Shown: in pieces, positions 11,392-21,996 of the stretch | How the letters are laid out: every line of letters begins with the position of its first letter | Position numbering within the stretch: the first letter of the stretch is position 1 | Assembly: GCA_905221605.1 (NCBI GenBank) | Contig: CAJNDS010000691.1 | Span: 542,197 to 606,196 of the forward strand | Direction: 5' to 3' | DNA from: Symbiodinium natans | Taxonomy: Eukaryota; Sar; Dinophyceae; Suessiales; Symbiodiniaceae | DNA length: 64,000 bases | Position numbers and translations under genes: made by a program | The notes under the pieces: model-generated | What the model saw: the letters and a program-made list of their open reading frames with translations, nothing else | Told to the model about the DNA's origin: nothing | The model's database searches: none

Positions 11392-11442
11392 GAAGACCCA
11401 TACGAAGAGGATGGCGCGGCCACGCAGGCCTGGATCTCCTAA
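11392..11442 (+). CDS. Exon candidate ending TAA then GTAAGT
   Basis: Acceptor gaacgccgggcag, then EDPYEEDGAATQAWIS and TAA, followed directly by gtaagt. Either a terminal exon, or an exon whose proper frame differs. Confidence 0.25.
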   Translation, partial: EDPYEEDGAATQAWIS

Positions 11443-11565
11443 GTAAGTTAGGGTTTGGGGTTCAGGGTTTAGGGTTTAGGTTTAAGGGTTTAGGGTTTAG
11501 GGTCTAGACACATACTTGGTTAGCCTGGTAGCCCAATGGCGTTGTTTTTTTTTTTTATTTTTTTT

Positions 11566-11610
11566 GGGGGGGGGGGCGGGGGGGGGGGGGGCGGGGGGGG
11601 GGGGGGGGGT
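11566..11610. repeat. Poly-T/poly-G tract
   Basis: A T run followed by about 40 G with two C interruptions. A poly-C run at 11712-11733 faces it and could pair with it. Confidence 0.95.
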
Positions 11611-12740
11611 CCAAGTAGTTCCTCCTTATCAAAGTTCCGACCTCAAACCTTACGCCCTGAGTACCTGAGCCTATGAAAGCCCTCGGAGCTGCTTGCTATG
11701 TTGCTCAAGACACCCCCCCCCCCCCCCCCCCCAACAAAACAACGAAAAGTCATTCTTCCTTGTAAGGATAACATGGGGCTTATTCTTTTTGGTTTTTGAT
11801 AACAAGAAGTTCTTCCTCAGAAGCGTAGTATGGGGCTGATTATCGGATCTTTTTTGGAAGTTCTCAAGCAAAATCGTAGGGTTTAGGGTTTCGGGTCCAG
11901 GGCGTAGGGTTTATTTTTTGGGGGCTTAGGGTTTAGGGTTTAGGGCTTAGGGTCCTGAATTACGCACATAGTAGCTGCAAGGCGTGGACAAGGGATCCTG
12001 ACTTGGAGATGCAGCGCCGCGCCCAAGAAAGGCCTTGGGTTGAAAGATTCAGGGTTCAGGGTTTAGAGTTCTTTTTGTTGTTAGGGTTTTCTGGTTTAGG
12101 GTTTAGGGTTTAGGGTTTTCTGGTTTAGGGCTTAGGGTTTAAGCAGGGTTTAGGGCTTAGGGTACCCTGAACTCTAAACCCTCAACAGCCGTTTCGGGTT
12201 CAAGGGTCTAGGGCTTAGGGCGTCCGAGAACCGCAGAACCCCAGAAGCTCAACCCCACAATCCTGGAACCCTGGAACAGGGAAGGGGGTTTGGGGTTTCG
12301 AGTTTAGGGTTTCGGTTTTCTAAAAGTCTCCTGAGGAAGTATGTCTTGTTTTTTCCATAAAATCCCAAGGGCATATCAAAATCGCCTGCTTCTCAGGGTT
12401 CTAAGGGAGGTAGGGGTAATCACTAACCGGAGAAAGGCGACTCTCATTCAGAAAGCTGATCATGTCAAAGCTTTTTTTTTTTTTTTTTGTTTTCTGGGGG
12501 GGGGGGGTTCGGTTTAGGGGGCTGTTGAGGTGATTCAGGAATTTCTTGAGCTTCGGGCTGATATATATATATATATATATGTAAGAAGAAGACGAAGAAA
12601 AAAAGAAGAAGAAGAAGAAGTTGGGCTGTTGTGGGGCCCAGTCGATTCTGTTTGCCGCCTTTTTCCTTTGCAGAGTCTGACGACCCCGCACAAAGGCCAC
12701 TTGCTGAAAACCCGAAATAATCAAAGAACTAAATATAACA

Positions 12741-12742
12741 TA

Positions 12743-12777
<35 letters not shown>

Positions 12778-12836
12778 GTGTATGTATGTATGTATGTATG
12801 TATGTATGTATGTATGTATGTATGTATGTATGTATG
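12741..12836. repeat. (TATG)n microsatellite
   Basis: Tetranucleotide repeat with one tgtg interruption. It follows an ATATAT run at 12561-12581 and a GAA-rich stretch at 12585-12620. Confidence 0.97.
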
Positions 12837-13182
12837 GAGCTGCGGTTTAGGGTTTAGAGTTTAGGCTCTAGGGTTAGAGGTCTTCACAGTCAAGCGCAGC
12901 GTGCCGCCCCCTGGCTCTACCCTATAGTGGCGCAGGGCACCCAATGTCCCTTAGAGTAAAGAATATGAGGCACCTTCAGCTGCATATGGTTTAATTAGGG
13001 TTCAGGGTTGAGGGTTTAGGGTTATCATAGTTATCCTGACTTTGTGGAATCTTTGGTGTATTCGCAAAATGTCACGGACATTCGGCTTCCCTGCCCATAG
13101 TTAAGGGAAGCTTACCTTTTCTTAAGGGAACCCCAAGAACTTATTCTTGCAGTAGTTACAAGGCACTCTAATGGGTTTTTAG

Positions 13183-13373
13183 GGTCAATACATAGGCTTG
13201 TGGCACCCAACCTCGTGGATGTCTTTGTGCCCACGATCCCTTCGAATTCCATGCAGCTCCGCAATTGCATTCTGGCCGGAGGACCTCGCAAGAAGAAGAA
13301 GAGGAAGAAGAAGACCAAGCCTACCGAGCGCTCAGAAAACAGAGTGGTGCCTGTTCAACAACTTCAAGCATGA
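13183..13373 (+). CDS. Open island with polybasic stretch
   Basis: Open from a TTTTTAG acceptor. LVAPNLVDVFVPTIPSNSMQ, then GGPRKKKKRKKKTKPTERS, then VVPVQQLQA and TGA. A second plus frame (Glu-rich) and a 109-codon minus frame (13321-13650) are also open, so the assignment is uncertain. Confidence 0.25.
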
Positions 13374-13712
13374 AGGCCCCTGCTTGGACAAGAGAGGCAT
13401 TTAGTTCAAGAAGTTCAGCGTTGGAGGGCCTCGACGCGTCCTGGGATACACACGGAAATCCGCTTGAAGAAGGATGAGTGGAAGAGAAAGTTTCCCACCC
13501 TTTTACTACACCTTCACATGCGCGACCTGTGTCAAGTGCACTTGGCATGGAAAGGCGTCTTATGATGAAGCAGTCTGATGAACGCAGGTACCCAAGAGTC
13601 TGCACCAAGTTCCATAGTCGTGCACAAGTAGCTTTTTCTTCAAGCCCCAAACCCTAAACCCTAAACCTATAGACCCTAAACCCTAGACCCTAGACCCTAA
13701 ACCCTAAACCCT

Positions 13713-13816
13713 CAACGGGAGTCCTGCGATGGGTCGGGGGAGAAGCCCCGGGACCTGAAAAGGCCTCTCCTGGCGCCCCACATTGAGGCCATGGTGCAGG
13801 CCGGAGCTTCTTTCGG
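13713..13816 (+). CDS. Exon candidate, unknown product
   Basis: QRESCDGSGEKPRDLKRPLL then APHIEAMVQAGASF. CCCTAAA before. Donor G|GTTCAGG and TTTAGGG after. Confidence 0.3.
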
Positions 13817-14528
13817 GTTCAGGATTTAGGGTTTATGGTTTAGGGTTTAGGGTTTAGGGTTTAGGGTTCAGGGTTCAGGGTTTATGTTTGGGGTTTCTTG
13901 GGTTCAGGGTTTGGGGTTCCTTCCCGAAGGGTCCATGTACCTGTATAGTACATACTTTGGGACCTGAGGCTCCGAAATGGGAACCCCTTGAAGGCCCAAT
14001 GAAATACCACATAGGTACATGGAAACTGAGGGTCTCATGATAGGGGTTTAAGGGTTTAGGGTTCAGGGGTTTAGGGGTTTAGGGTTTAGGGGTTTAGGGG
14101 TTTAGGTTTTGGGTTTCGTGTTTTAAGAGAGAGGGTTGGGGTTTGTAGGTTTTATGGGGCTTGGGGCCGGGGTGTTCCTTGTTTTTTTTCTTTTTTTGTT
14201 TTTTTTTTGGGGGGGGGGGTACCCTAAATATAGGCCTAATTTAAGGATAGGAACCTTAAAGTTTTGCACTGATGTGGATGGGATGTCTTTGGGCTGTAGG
14301 ACTTACAGGTTTTAAGGCCTAAGGTGAGAGCACATCCATGACTTGAGATGTTGCGTCCGTGAGGGCTTTGGAGTTTAGGGTTCAGGGTTTAGGGTTTAGA
14401 GTTTAGGGTTCGTTGTGCAGCGTTCAGGGTCGTCGTCGTTGTGCGCGCAGTGCCGACAGTGTACTCGCACTCTTACCTGCAGGGTCTTCTAGCAGCATTA
14501 GGGGAAGTAGGCGCAAGCCGAAATACCC

Positions 14529-14606
14529 ACCCTAAACCCTAAACCCTAAACCCTAAACCCTAAACCCTAAACCCTAAACCCTAAACCCTAAACCCTAAAC
14601 CCTAAA
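14529..14606 (-). repeat. (CCCTAAA)n array
   Basis: About 11 perfect units. Confidence 0.95.
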
Positions 14607-14768
14607 CCCCCCTCAAGGGCAAGCAGATGGCCCTTCCCCCTCCCCCGGCCTCGCGCGATTTTTTGTGGGTTCGGAGCTGTGCAGCAACGTGCTGCTTTCA
14701 CCCCAAGCCCCTATAAACCCTTAGCCGGTTTCGGGCTTGGGGTTTAGGGTAACCCTAAACCCCTGAAA

Positions 14769-14862
14769 TGGGGATGTTCTCCCTTATACTAACAGTCCTT
14801 GATTGGGATTATCTTAGGGGGTGCTATACTCCCCATCAGGGGTATAAGGGGGGACATCCCAA
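14769..14862. mobile_element. MITE-like foldback, family 1, copy 1
   Basis: Terminal inverted repeat gggatgttc...gacatccc with inner motif ttatactaacagtcctt. No coding capacity. Right arm shortened relative to the other copies. Confidence 0.75.
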
Positions 14863-15504
14863 CCTCGACCCTGTCAACCCTAAAAACCCAAACCCTAGCT
14901 CGGGAACTGGAGTTCAGGACTCTGTCTGAACACACCCTAAACCTAAACCCCAAACCCTAAAACCTAAACCCTAAGCCCTCAACTTGCCCTAAACCCTAAA
15001 CAGCCAACGCGATGGCTCTGCGTAGCTGCCGCCTGCCACCGTCCACTCCTGGCCAGTTGTGGCACTCTCAGCCGCAGAGTTTAGGGTTTAGGGTTTAGGG
15101 TTTAGGGTTTAGGGTTTAGGGTTTAGGAGCGTTTAGGGTCTAGGTTTTTTTTACAGGGTTTTGGCAACTACAGGGTTTAGGCTTGGGCGGACATTGCGGG
15201 GGAGGGGGGGGGGGGGGGGGGGGGGGTGGGGGGTGATTCGTAAATGAAGCAGCATCTTCTGGCTTTTGGTAGAACTCCTTGTTCAACGACCCCTCCAAAA
15301 GGACTTCTAGAACAATAACCATATTGTTAGAATCAAGATGTTGTCCCCAAACCCTAAACCCTAAACCCCAAACCCCAAACCCCAAACCCTAAACCCTAAA
15401 CCCCAAACCCGAAACCCTAAACCCTAAACCCTACTGGTGCAAAGGGCCTCATAACATTGGCTCCTACTCACAGAGCATCAGAGCATCCCCCCTCTCTATT
15501 GCAG

Positions 15505-15546
15505 CCCGGCTGCGATTTGTCGCACTTGGAGGTTCAGTTCTTTCGG
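15505..15546 (+). CDS. Short exon candidate
   Basis: One of the best acceptors in the window (cccctctctattgcag), then RLRFVALGGSVLS, then donor G|GTTCAGGG into TTTAGGG. Confidence 0.3.
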
Positions 15547-15628
15547 GTTCAGGGTTTAGGGTTTAGGGTTTAGGTTCAGGGTTTAGGGTTTAGGGTTTAG
15601 GGTTTAGGGTTTAGGGTTTAGGGGTGGT

Positions 15629-15850
15629 ACCCTTTACCCCTTGTTGGGGTTCCCTTTGGGATGTTTCCCCTTTCTGTCCTTAATAGGGATTATAATAGGG
15701 GGTGCTACAATCCCTATTAAGGACTGTTTGTATAAGGGTGAACATCCCAAGTGGTTACCCCGCTTTTTTGTTTTGGTCATGGGTTCCCTTATAAAAGTAA
15801 CCAGCGTGGCGCTTGTTGTAATATGGTTACTGGGTTACCAAGTCTTCACC
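15629..15850. mobile_element. Foldback family 2, interrupted by a family 1 MITE
   Basis: gtggtacccttta on the left and atatggttactgggttacc on the right. The central ggttcccttataaaagtaacca motif is kept. Confidence 0.55.
15656..15750. mobile_element. MITE family 1, copy 2 (nested)
   Basis: TTGGGATG...CATCCCAA ends with gtccttaatagggat facing atccctattaaggac. It sits inside a family 2 foldback, so it inserted later. Confidence 0.8.
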
Positions 15851-15911
15851 CCATGATAACTATGACCCGCTTATAAGCCCCTTGAGTACCCTAACATGTT
15901 TTTTTAATAAG

Positions 15912-16009
15912 TTGGGATGCTCCCCGTTATACTAACAGTCCAGGCATTATAAAAGGGGGGGTACTAGAATCCCGATTAAGGACTGTAAGTATACGGGGGG
16001 ACATCCCAA
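15912..16009. mobile_element. MITE family 1, copy 3
   Basis: TTGGGATG...CATCCCAA ends, with actaacagtcc facing ggactgtaagtat. Confidence 0.8.
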
Positions 16010-16131
16010 GTTCTAAGTGCAGCTGATTACGTACCATATGGTTACTGGGTTACCGTGTATTCACCCTATGATAACTATAACCCGCTTATAAGCCCCTTAA
16101 GTACCCCAATCTGGTTTTAACGGGTTCTAAG

Positions 16132-16231
16132 TTGGGATGGTCCTGTATCCTAATAGTCCTTAATCGGGATTATAATGGGTGGGTACTAGAATCCCTATGA
16201 AGGACTGTTAGCATAAGGGTGAACATCCCAA
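16132..16231. mobile_element. MITE family 1, copy 4
   Basis: TTGGGATG...CATCCCAA ends, with agtccttaatcgggat facing atccctatgaaggact. Flanked by agtt on both sides. Confidence 0.8.
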
Positions 16232-16239
16232 GTTCAACA

Positions 16240-16480
16240 CTAAACCCTATAAACCCTAAAACCCAAAACCCTATAAGCCCTATAATCCCTGTAAACCCTG
16301 TAAACCCTGTAAACCCTATAAACCCTGTAAGCCCTATAATCCCTATAAACCTTGGAAACCCTGTAAACCCTATAAACCCTGTAAACCCTGTAAACCCTGT
16401 AAACCCTATAGACCCTATAAACCCTGTAAACCCTAGAAACCCTGTCAACCCTGTAAACCAGCTGTAAACCCTATAAACCC
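16240..16480 (-). repeat. 9-bp variant array CCCTATAAA / CCCTGTAAA
   Basis: About 25 units of a nonamer alternating ccctataaa and ccctgtaaa, following directly on a foldback element. Long open frames through it (INPVNPVNP-like on plus, GFTGFTGF-like on minus) are repeat artefacts. Confidence 0.9.
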
Positions 16481-16585
16481 TGAACCTCCAAGCAAGGTGG
16501 CTTTGCTCCATGCCTGCACGCACCGAGCCCCTCGAGTCGTTCAGACGAGCGTGTGTGGATGCCAAGATACATGTTGCCGGCCTGG

Positions 16586-16790
16586 GTAGCCCAGCGGTAC
16601 CCTTTTTTTGTTTTTGTTTTTAGTTCTATAGGTTCCCTTAAAGGTGTATATATATATATTATAGGGCCTACAGAATCCCTTAGAGGGTATATATAGGGCC
16701 CTATAGAATCCCTTAAAGGGGATGGAGGCTATAGGTTCCGTTAAGAAGTCGCCAACCCCCCAAAAAGGGCGTGCCATTACCAAGCGAAGC
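16586..16790. mobile_element. Foldback family 2 copy
   Basis: gtagcccagcggtaccctttttt, ggttcccttaaa and ccaaccccccaaaaagggcg motifs in family order. An internal duplication of tatagaatcccttagagg-like sequence is present. Confidence 0.55.
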
Positions 16791-16954
16791 ATGTGGTGTA
16801 ACTCAGAGGATCATGAGGGTTTAGGGTTTAGGGTTTGTAGGGTTTAAGGTTTAGGGTTTACATCTGTTACCAAGGCTATTGGTTGCTTCACTCCCCGGGC
16901 GGAGATTGCAGTGAAGTCGCCTTCCTATCTGGAGGTTCACGTTACGTATTAGCC

Positions 16955-17010
16955 TTGGGATGTTGCCCCTTATACTAACAGTCATTGATAGGGATTATGG
17001 CACCCCCAAT
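16955..17010. mobile_element. MITE family 1, copy 5 (left half only)
   Basis: The left end ttgggatgttgccccttata and actaacagtcattgataggg are present. The right end is lost or replaced. Confidence 0.6.
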
Positions 17011-17142
17011 TATCATCCCGCAATTACTAGGGCTCAGAGTTTCGGCTCCCTTATGCGCCCCTTGAAAAAAGTAAAGGGTACCCTCTTGATGCCTAGGTTT
17101 ATAGCATTTTAGGGGAAATGAGTGGGTTAGAAGTATAGTTGC

Positions 17143-17256
17143 TTGGGATGTTCCCCCGTATACTAACAGTCCTTGATAGGGATTTATAGTACCCCTCCCG
17201 CCCCCTATTACAATCCCGATTAAGGACTGTTAGTGAAAGGGGGGGGAACATCCCAA
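17143..17256. mobile_element. MITE family 1, copy 6
   Basis: Full foldback with ends TTGGGATGTTCCCCC / GGGGGAACATCCCAA, one of the best-preserved pairs. Confidence 0.85.
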
Positions 17257-17373
17257 GTAATGGCAGCTATAAACAGCTATAATGCTGCAGGCATCTGGAG
17301 AGTGTAACTTGACCTCTAACCCTATTTATCACCACACTCGGGGTACTTAAGGGGCTTCTGAGTGGGTCCGCAG

Positions 17374-17530
17374 CAGTTGCAGCTAGACCGCCCCGAGTAC
17401 CTGGAGGCCTTGGAGCAGGGAAGCCTTCCTTTCCAAGTTCTGGAGTGTGGTGTTCCGGATTTTGGTGTGCCGCCTGATGCGGCGGCCTATAAACAGTGCA
17501 TCAGCCAGCTGGTTGCAATGCTCGCTCAAG
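17374..17530 (+). CDS. Tyrosine-phosphatase gene fragment, exon A
   Basis: Open from the acceptor gtgggtccgcag. It reads RPEYLEALEQGSLPFQ, then VLECGVPDFGVPPDAA, then ISQLVAMLAQ. The pattern (D..VP...., then L...G) fits the segment just before the PTP/DSP active site. It is followed by a proposed intron 17531-17698 with GA...AG ends; both ends carry AGGACA, so the exact cut is ambiguous. The frame continues correctly into exon B. The upstream part of the gene is not identified. A pseudogene is possible. Confidence 0.5.
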
Positions 17531-17698
17531 GACACCACCTTTTTGGATCTTAGTAGGGCCGTGAGGGAATGAAGTACCTTGTGCCCCTTTATCGAAACCC
17601 GATACCCCCTCGTCTAGACCCTTTAAGGTACTTTCCCCTTATCTATACCTCATATCCCCTTATCTATACCCTTTATCCTCCTACTAACCAAGAACCAG

Positions 17699-17836
17699 GA
17701 CAGAACGTGCTGCTGCATTGCAACGCGGGCATCGGGCGGACCGGAACTGGAGCCGTGGCCATTCTGCGCAGCTTGGGCACTGACCCTGAGGCGGCCGCGC
17801 CTCTCAGCTGTTCGGGGCGCCACCTTTCAGTGGCCA
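17699..17836 (+). CDS. Tyrosine-phosphatase gene fragment, exon B (active-site loop)
   Basis: Reads GQNVLLHCNAGIGRTGTGAV. HC-x5-R-T is the signature P-loop of cysteine-dependent phosphatases (Cys codon 17719-17721, Arg seven codons from the His), preceded by the hydrophobic VLL strand. It then continues AILRSLGTDPEAAA. A donor cag|GTTTAGGG at 17837 would be supplied by the first telomere-like unit. The class (tyrosine versus dual-specificity) cannot be decided. This is the only island with a diagnostic catalytic motif. Confidence 0.65.
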
Positions 17837-18182
17837 GGTTTAGGGTTTAGGGTTTAGGGTTTAGGATCGGGTCCTAAATATATGGGAGTTTCCGAAAATA
17901 GGGATACCCATTTTGGGGGGGTCCCTTTAACGGGATTCTATTCGATTTGGGGTATAACAGGGGCACCCTTATTTTTAGAAAATACCCATAAAGCCCTTGA
18001 GGATTCTCTAGTAGCCAAATGCCCTGGAAGTATAGGGATGGGGCTATAGGTGCAGTCTCAGCATATGATGATGTTTATGTTGTCTGAGCTCTATCCAATT
18101 CTCCGAAGGCACAGGTTCTTCAATTTCAGGCCCCCCCCGCCCTAAACCCTACTGTAAACCCGAAACCCTAAACCCTAAACCC

Positions 18183-18270
18183 CAAATCCTAAACCCTAAA
18201 CCCTAAACCCTAAACCCTAAACCCTAAACCCTAAACCCTAAACCCTAAACCCTAAACCCTAAACCCTAAA
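18183..18270 (-). repeat. (CCCTAAA)n array
   Basis: About 12 perfect units, upstream of the open island at 18292-18384. Confidence 0.95.
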
Positions 18271-18291
18271 GCCCTACACCGGCAATAGTCC

Positions 18292-18384
18292 AGGAACTGG
18301 GTGGCAGACGCTGGCAGTGGCGCAGAGACCCCAGGGCAAAAGGCTTTCCTGCAGGAACATTTTGGCGACCTTCCTAGTTAGCAG
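18292..18384 (+). CDS. Exon candidate, unknown product
   Basis: ELGGRRWQWRRDPRAKGFPA after caatagtccag. (CCCTAAA)n before, TTTAGGG after. Confidence 0.25.
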
Positions 18385-18885
18385 AATTGTCGAAGGGTTT
18401 AGGGTTTAGGGGTTTAGGGTTTAGGGTTAAGGGTAGGGTTCCTAGCTAGCAGAATTGTCAAACTTTCCAGGGTGTTAAAATTCACACGGGGGTACCCGTG
18501 ATATAGACCCCCAGATACCACGATTCCCTTATCATAAGGACCCCCCATAGAGCACCCCCTAATTTCGGAAGCCCCCACATGCTAAAATAGTCGTTGCCGC
18601 CAAGTCGAATGATGCGTGGCGAAGCTTCCACAACCCGTGGGTTAGGGTTTAGAGTTTAGGGTTCAGGGTTCAGGGTTTAGGGTTTAGGGGTCCATGAGAG
18701 CAAAATTGGCGGTTTACACTTCTGTGAATAGCGGAGCTCACCACGCCGCCAGACCTGCCAGAGTTCAGAAAAAAACGTTGCCCTAAACCCTAAACCCTAA
18801 ACCCCAAACCCAGACTTGTCGCCTGACCCTGAGTGTGCCCACCCAATACCGCATGTGATTCTACTGTAAGTGGACCCAAGTTGGC

Positions 18886-18983
18886 AATAGTTCTAAGTAG
18901 GGTAGTAAGGTAATTAACGAGTTGTAACTATAGTTACCTTACTTATAACCCCAGTTATAACTACCCATGAACCTCCAAGTAGA
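18886..18983. mobile_element. Foldback family 3 (TACTTGGAGGTTCATGGGTAG ends)
   Basis: The right end ctacccatgaacctccaagt is intact and the left end is degraded. The central inverted pair is gtaaggtaa / ttaccttac. Confidence 0.6.
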
Positions 18984-20058
18984 GTCATGTTCCCCATGCC
19001 CATGCCATCCACAACCTCGCCAGAACCTTCTAAACCCTATTTCAGCCAAACCCTACGTGCCCTAGACGCGTAAAGCCCTTGAATCCTCAACGCCAAACCC
19101 CCCCTAAGCCCCACACACGACCCCGTGCTAGATAGTATTGGGTTCGCAGTTTCGGGCTTGTGCATAGGGATGTTGTGTTTGTTAGTTGTCGTGCATGTCC
19201 ACTCTTGACCTCGGCGGTGGTGGATACTCCTTTCTTCCTGCCAACTGCTTTGATGGTTTACGCTCTGGTTAGGTGTTGAGAATGGTCAGTGCTGTCCTGA
19301 AACATTGGGGCACTCACCTTGTGTGAACTGTTTCCAGTAGGGAATGAAGAATTGAGGTACTGAACATCCAAACGGTATATACACAAACATATATATATAT
19401 ATATACATATATATATTCATATATATATATATGGGGGTATGAGGTACCTCATTCCCTGTAAGAACTGCGCAAGGCGCATAGCACGCTGCGCGAAACTGCC
19501 TGCGTCTGACAGGCGCATTGGCAAGCAGTGCGCTACCCGCCCGAGCCCGAGCAGGAGGCCGGTGGTCAAGTATGTGTATAGATATGTGTATATGTATATG
19601 TTATGTATATATGAGCTGAAATAAATGAGTACATACGAAAGTATATACATATCTATATATCCTTTTCTAATCTTTTTATGTCCTTATGGAGATTACTGCC
19701 TTATCCGTACACTGAAATGTGTAATTCCCCCCCCCGCCCCTCCACAGCAACAAAACTACATCGATCAACCCTAGACCACCATGTTGTGGGGTTTGCCCAG
19801 AGTAACCACACTTAACCAAGGAGATGTACCAACAGTTCCGGTGCATGTCCCTGTTGAAAGGACGCCTGGGTTAAGTGTAATTACGTAGTTACATGTACAG
19901 ATGCTCGTGTTCTGTGAAAAAGAAGCCCTCAAGTAGTCTAGCAGACTTGGGCAGAGGCCCTGGGGTTTAGGGTTTAGGGTTTAGGGTTTAGGGTTTAGGG
20001 TTTTCGGGTTTAGGGTTCAGGGTTTCGTATGTGCCTAGCTGACCACGTCCGTGGGCAC

Positions 20059-20186
20059 CTGGATGATCGCAAGCTAGATTTGCGAAGCGAGCATTCTCAG
20101 GCTGGGAAATCACAAGAACACGGAATTTCGCGCGATCAGCATGCTCAGAATCGAAGAATTGTCCAACATACCCCTTGGGCATACCC
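20059..20186 (-). CDS. Exon candidate on minus strand (42 codons)
   Basis: On the minus strand: acceptor ccttgatttcttttaag, then GMPKGYVGQFFDSEHADRAK, FRVLVISQPENARFANLACD and HP, then donor CAG|GTGCCC. It looks protein-like throughout. Its strand is opposite to the neighbouring candidates at 20371 and 20759. Confidence 0.35.
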
Positions 20187-20370
20187 TTAAAAGAAATCAA
20201 GGGGTGTGGTATCATCCTTCCTTTGATTATCCTTTTATAGCTTCAGGGGTATGGGTTTGGGGGATGTTGAATTCTTTTGGGATGAAAGCAAACTGAGAGT
20301 GTGGCTGGCTGAGAGGGACCCGGAAACCCTAAACCCTTAAGCCTAAACCCTGGCTTGTGTCGTTTGGAAG

Positions 20371-20437
20371 GCCAACTTTGAATGGGACGAGTTCGTCCGC
20401 TTCCGCGAGATGTGCAACATCAACATCACTGAGGCCT
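20371..20437 (+). CDS. Exon candidate, unknown product
   Basis: Acceptor gtttggaag, then ANFEWDEFVRFREMCNINIT and EA, then donor T|GTAGGT. CCCTAAA before, TTTAGGG after. Confidence 0.35.
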
Positions 20438-20758
20438 GTAGGTCCTAGGGTTTAGGGTTTAGGGTTAAGGGTTTAGGGTTTAGGGTTTAGGTTGTGAGTC
20501 TCCTCACAAGTGTCGGTGCTGTCAGTTTGGTGCCTTCTATCACACCTACCTGGGTATTTTCCCAAATCAGTGATCCCCCTAATATGCCCCCTGTATAGTA
20601 TAATCTTTCTATAGGAACCCTCAAAAGGGGTCCCCCTATTTTCCCCCACAAAGTTTACCCCCCCTTTACACTGCATCCTGCACGAAGCGTCCCCTAAACC
20701 CTAAACCCTAAACCCTGAACCCTCAACCCTCAACCCTCAACCCTAAACCCTGTGCCAG

Positions 20759-20827
20759 GCGTGTGTCGTAGTCACGCCTGCGTGGATCATCGAGCACACC
20801 GGCAAGTTGCTGGAGGAGCCAGCATGA
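20759..20827 (+). CDS. Exon candidate, unknown product
   Basis: CVVVTPAWIIEHTGKLLEEP after ctgtgccag. CCCTAAA/CCCTCAA block before, long TTTAGGG array after. Confidence 0.3.
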   Translation, partial: ACVVVTPAWIIEHTGKLLEEPA

Positions 20828-20852
20828 TCCATGAGTATTGACAGCAAGCTTG

Positions 20853-20967
20853 GGTTTAGGGTTTAGGGTTTAGGGTTTAGGGTTTAGGGTTTAGGGTTTA
20901 GGGTTTAGGGTTTAGGGTTTAGGGTTTAGGGTTTAGGGTTTAGGGTTTAGGGTTTAGGGTTTAGGGT
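20853..20967 (+). repeat. (TTTAGGG)n array
   Basis: About 16 perfect units, following directly on the exon candidate at 20759-20827. Confidence 0.95.
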
Positions 20968-21044
20968 TCAGGGTTTCGGGTTTCGGGTTCGGGTTTCGGG
21001 TTTAGGAGTACTGTTCTCCTTCACCGAAGGGCGATTTTTCAGAC

Positions 21045-21142
21045 CTGTAATCTGCCTCTTAGTCAGGGCAAGTATGCCTCTACCGTTGCCGACCATTATG
21101 AGGTTAAGTGAGGCGTATTGGGGGCTTTCTAGGTCTGCCCAC
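21045..21142 (-). CDS. Exon candidate on minus strand
   Basis: Minus strand: ESPQYASLNLIMVGNGRGIL then ALTKRQIT, between ggttggtcag and donor ACAG|GTCTGA. Confidence 0.3.
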
Positions 21143-21609
21143 CTGACCAACCCTAAACCCTGAAGCCGAAAACCTAGACCCTTGCCTAGCCTTTAGGACC
21201 ACCTTGGCAGTGTGCAACTTTTCCCTGAGCTTGGGGGAGGGTCTAGGGTTTAGGGTTCAGGGTTTTGGGGTCTCGGAAGGGGCGGGTGTTGTGGATTCCC
21301 GCTCACAGCCCATGAAGCAAGCAAGGGGACCTTGTTCATTCCCAGCATACTGGGGAGCCTGGCATGATGCCGGCTCAGATCGCATGCCTGCACCCAAAAG
21401 CTAGCCCCTGAGCCCTAAACCCTAACGCCTCAGCCCTATAATCCCTCTAAACCCTGAAAACCATCTAAACCCTATACACCCTCCAAACCCTATAAACCCT
21501 CTAAACCCTATCAACCCTAAACCCCAAACCCTAAACCCTAGCCCTAAACCCCAAACCCTAAACCCTCTAAATCCCGAACCCGTATGAAGCAAAGCCCTGA
21601 ATCGGGCAG

Positions 21610-21675
21610 GAGATCTGCCAGAAGGTGCCCATCCCGTGGCAGGACCTACTTAAGGTTGTTGCAATGAAGAATCAG
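21610..21675 (+). CDS. Exon candidate, unknown product
   Basis: EICQKVPIPWQDLLKVVAMK after atcgggcag. CCCTAAA before, TTCAGGG/TTTAGGG after. Confidence 0.35.
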
Positions 21676-21996
21676 GGTTCAGGGTTTAAGGTTTAGGGTT
21701 TAAGGTTTAGGGTTTGGGGTTTCGGGGGTGGGGTTCATTGGGTTTAGGGTTTTAGGTTTCGGGTTAGGTTTAGGTGATCCGTGTCTGCCTTGTGCCTGAC
21801 GTTTCGGCTTGCGGTCTACCCTCAGCTTTCTGTCAAACCTTACCCACCTCAAAATCCTACACCCTAGAACCCTAAAGCCCTAAACCCTAGACCCGAAACC
21901 CTACATCTTAAACCCTAAACCCTAAGCCCTAAACCCTAAACCCTAAACCCTAAACCCTAAACCCCCAACCTCAACCATGGTTCGTTGGGTCTGCAG

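Noticed and set aside
16170-16565. 131-codon minus-strand frame, GFTGFTGF-like
   Set aside because: Translation of the CCCTATAAA/CCCTGTAAA nonamer array.
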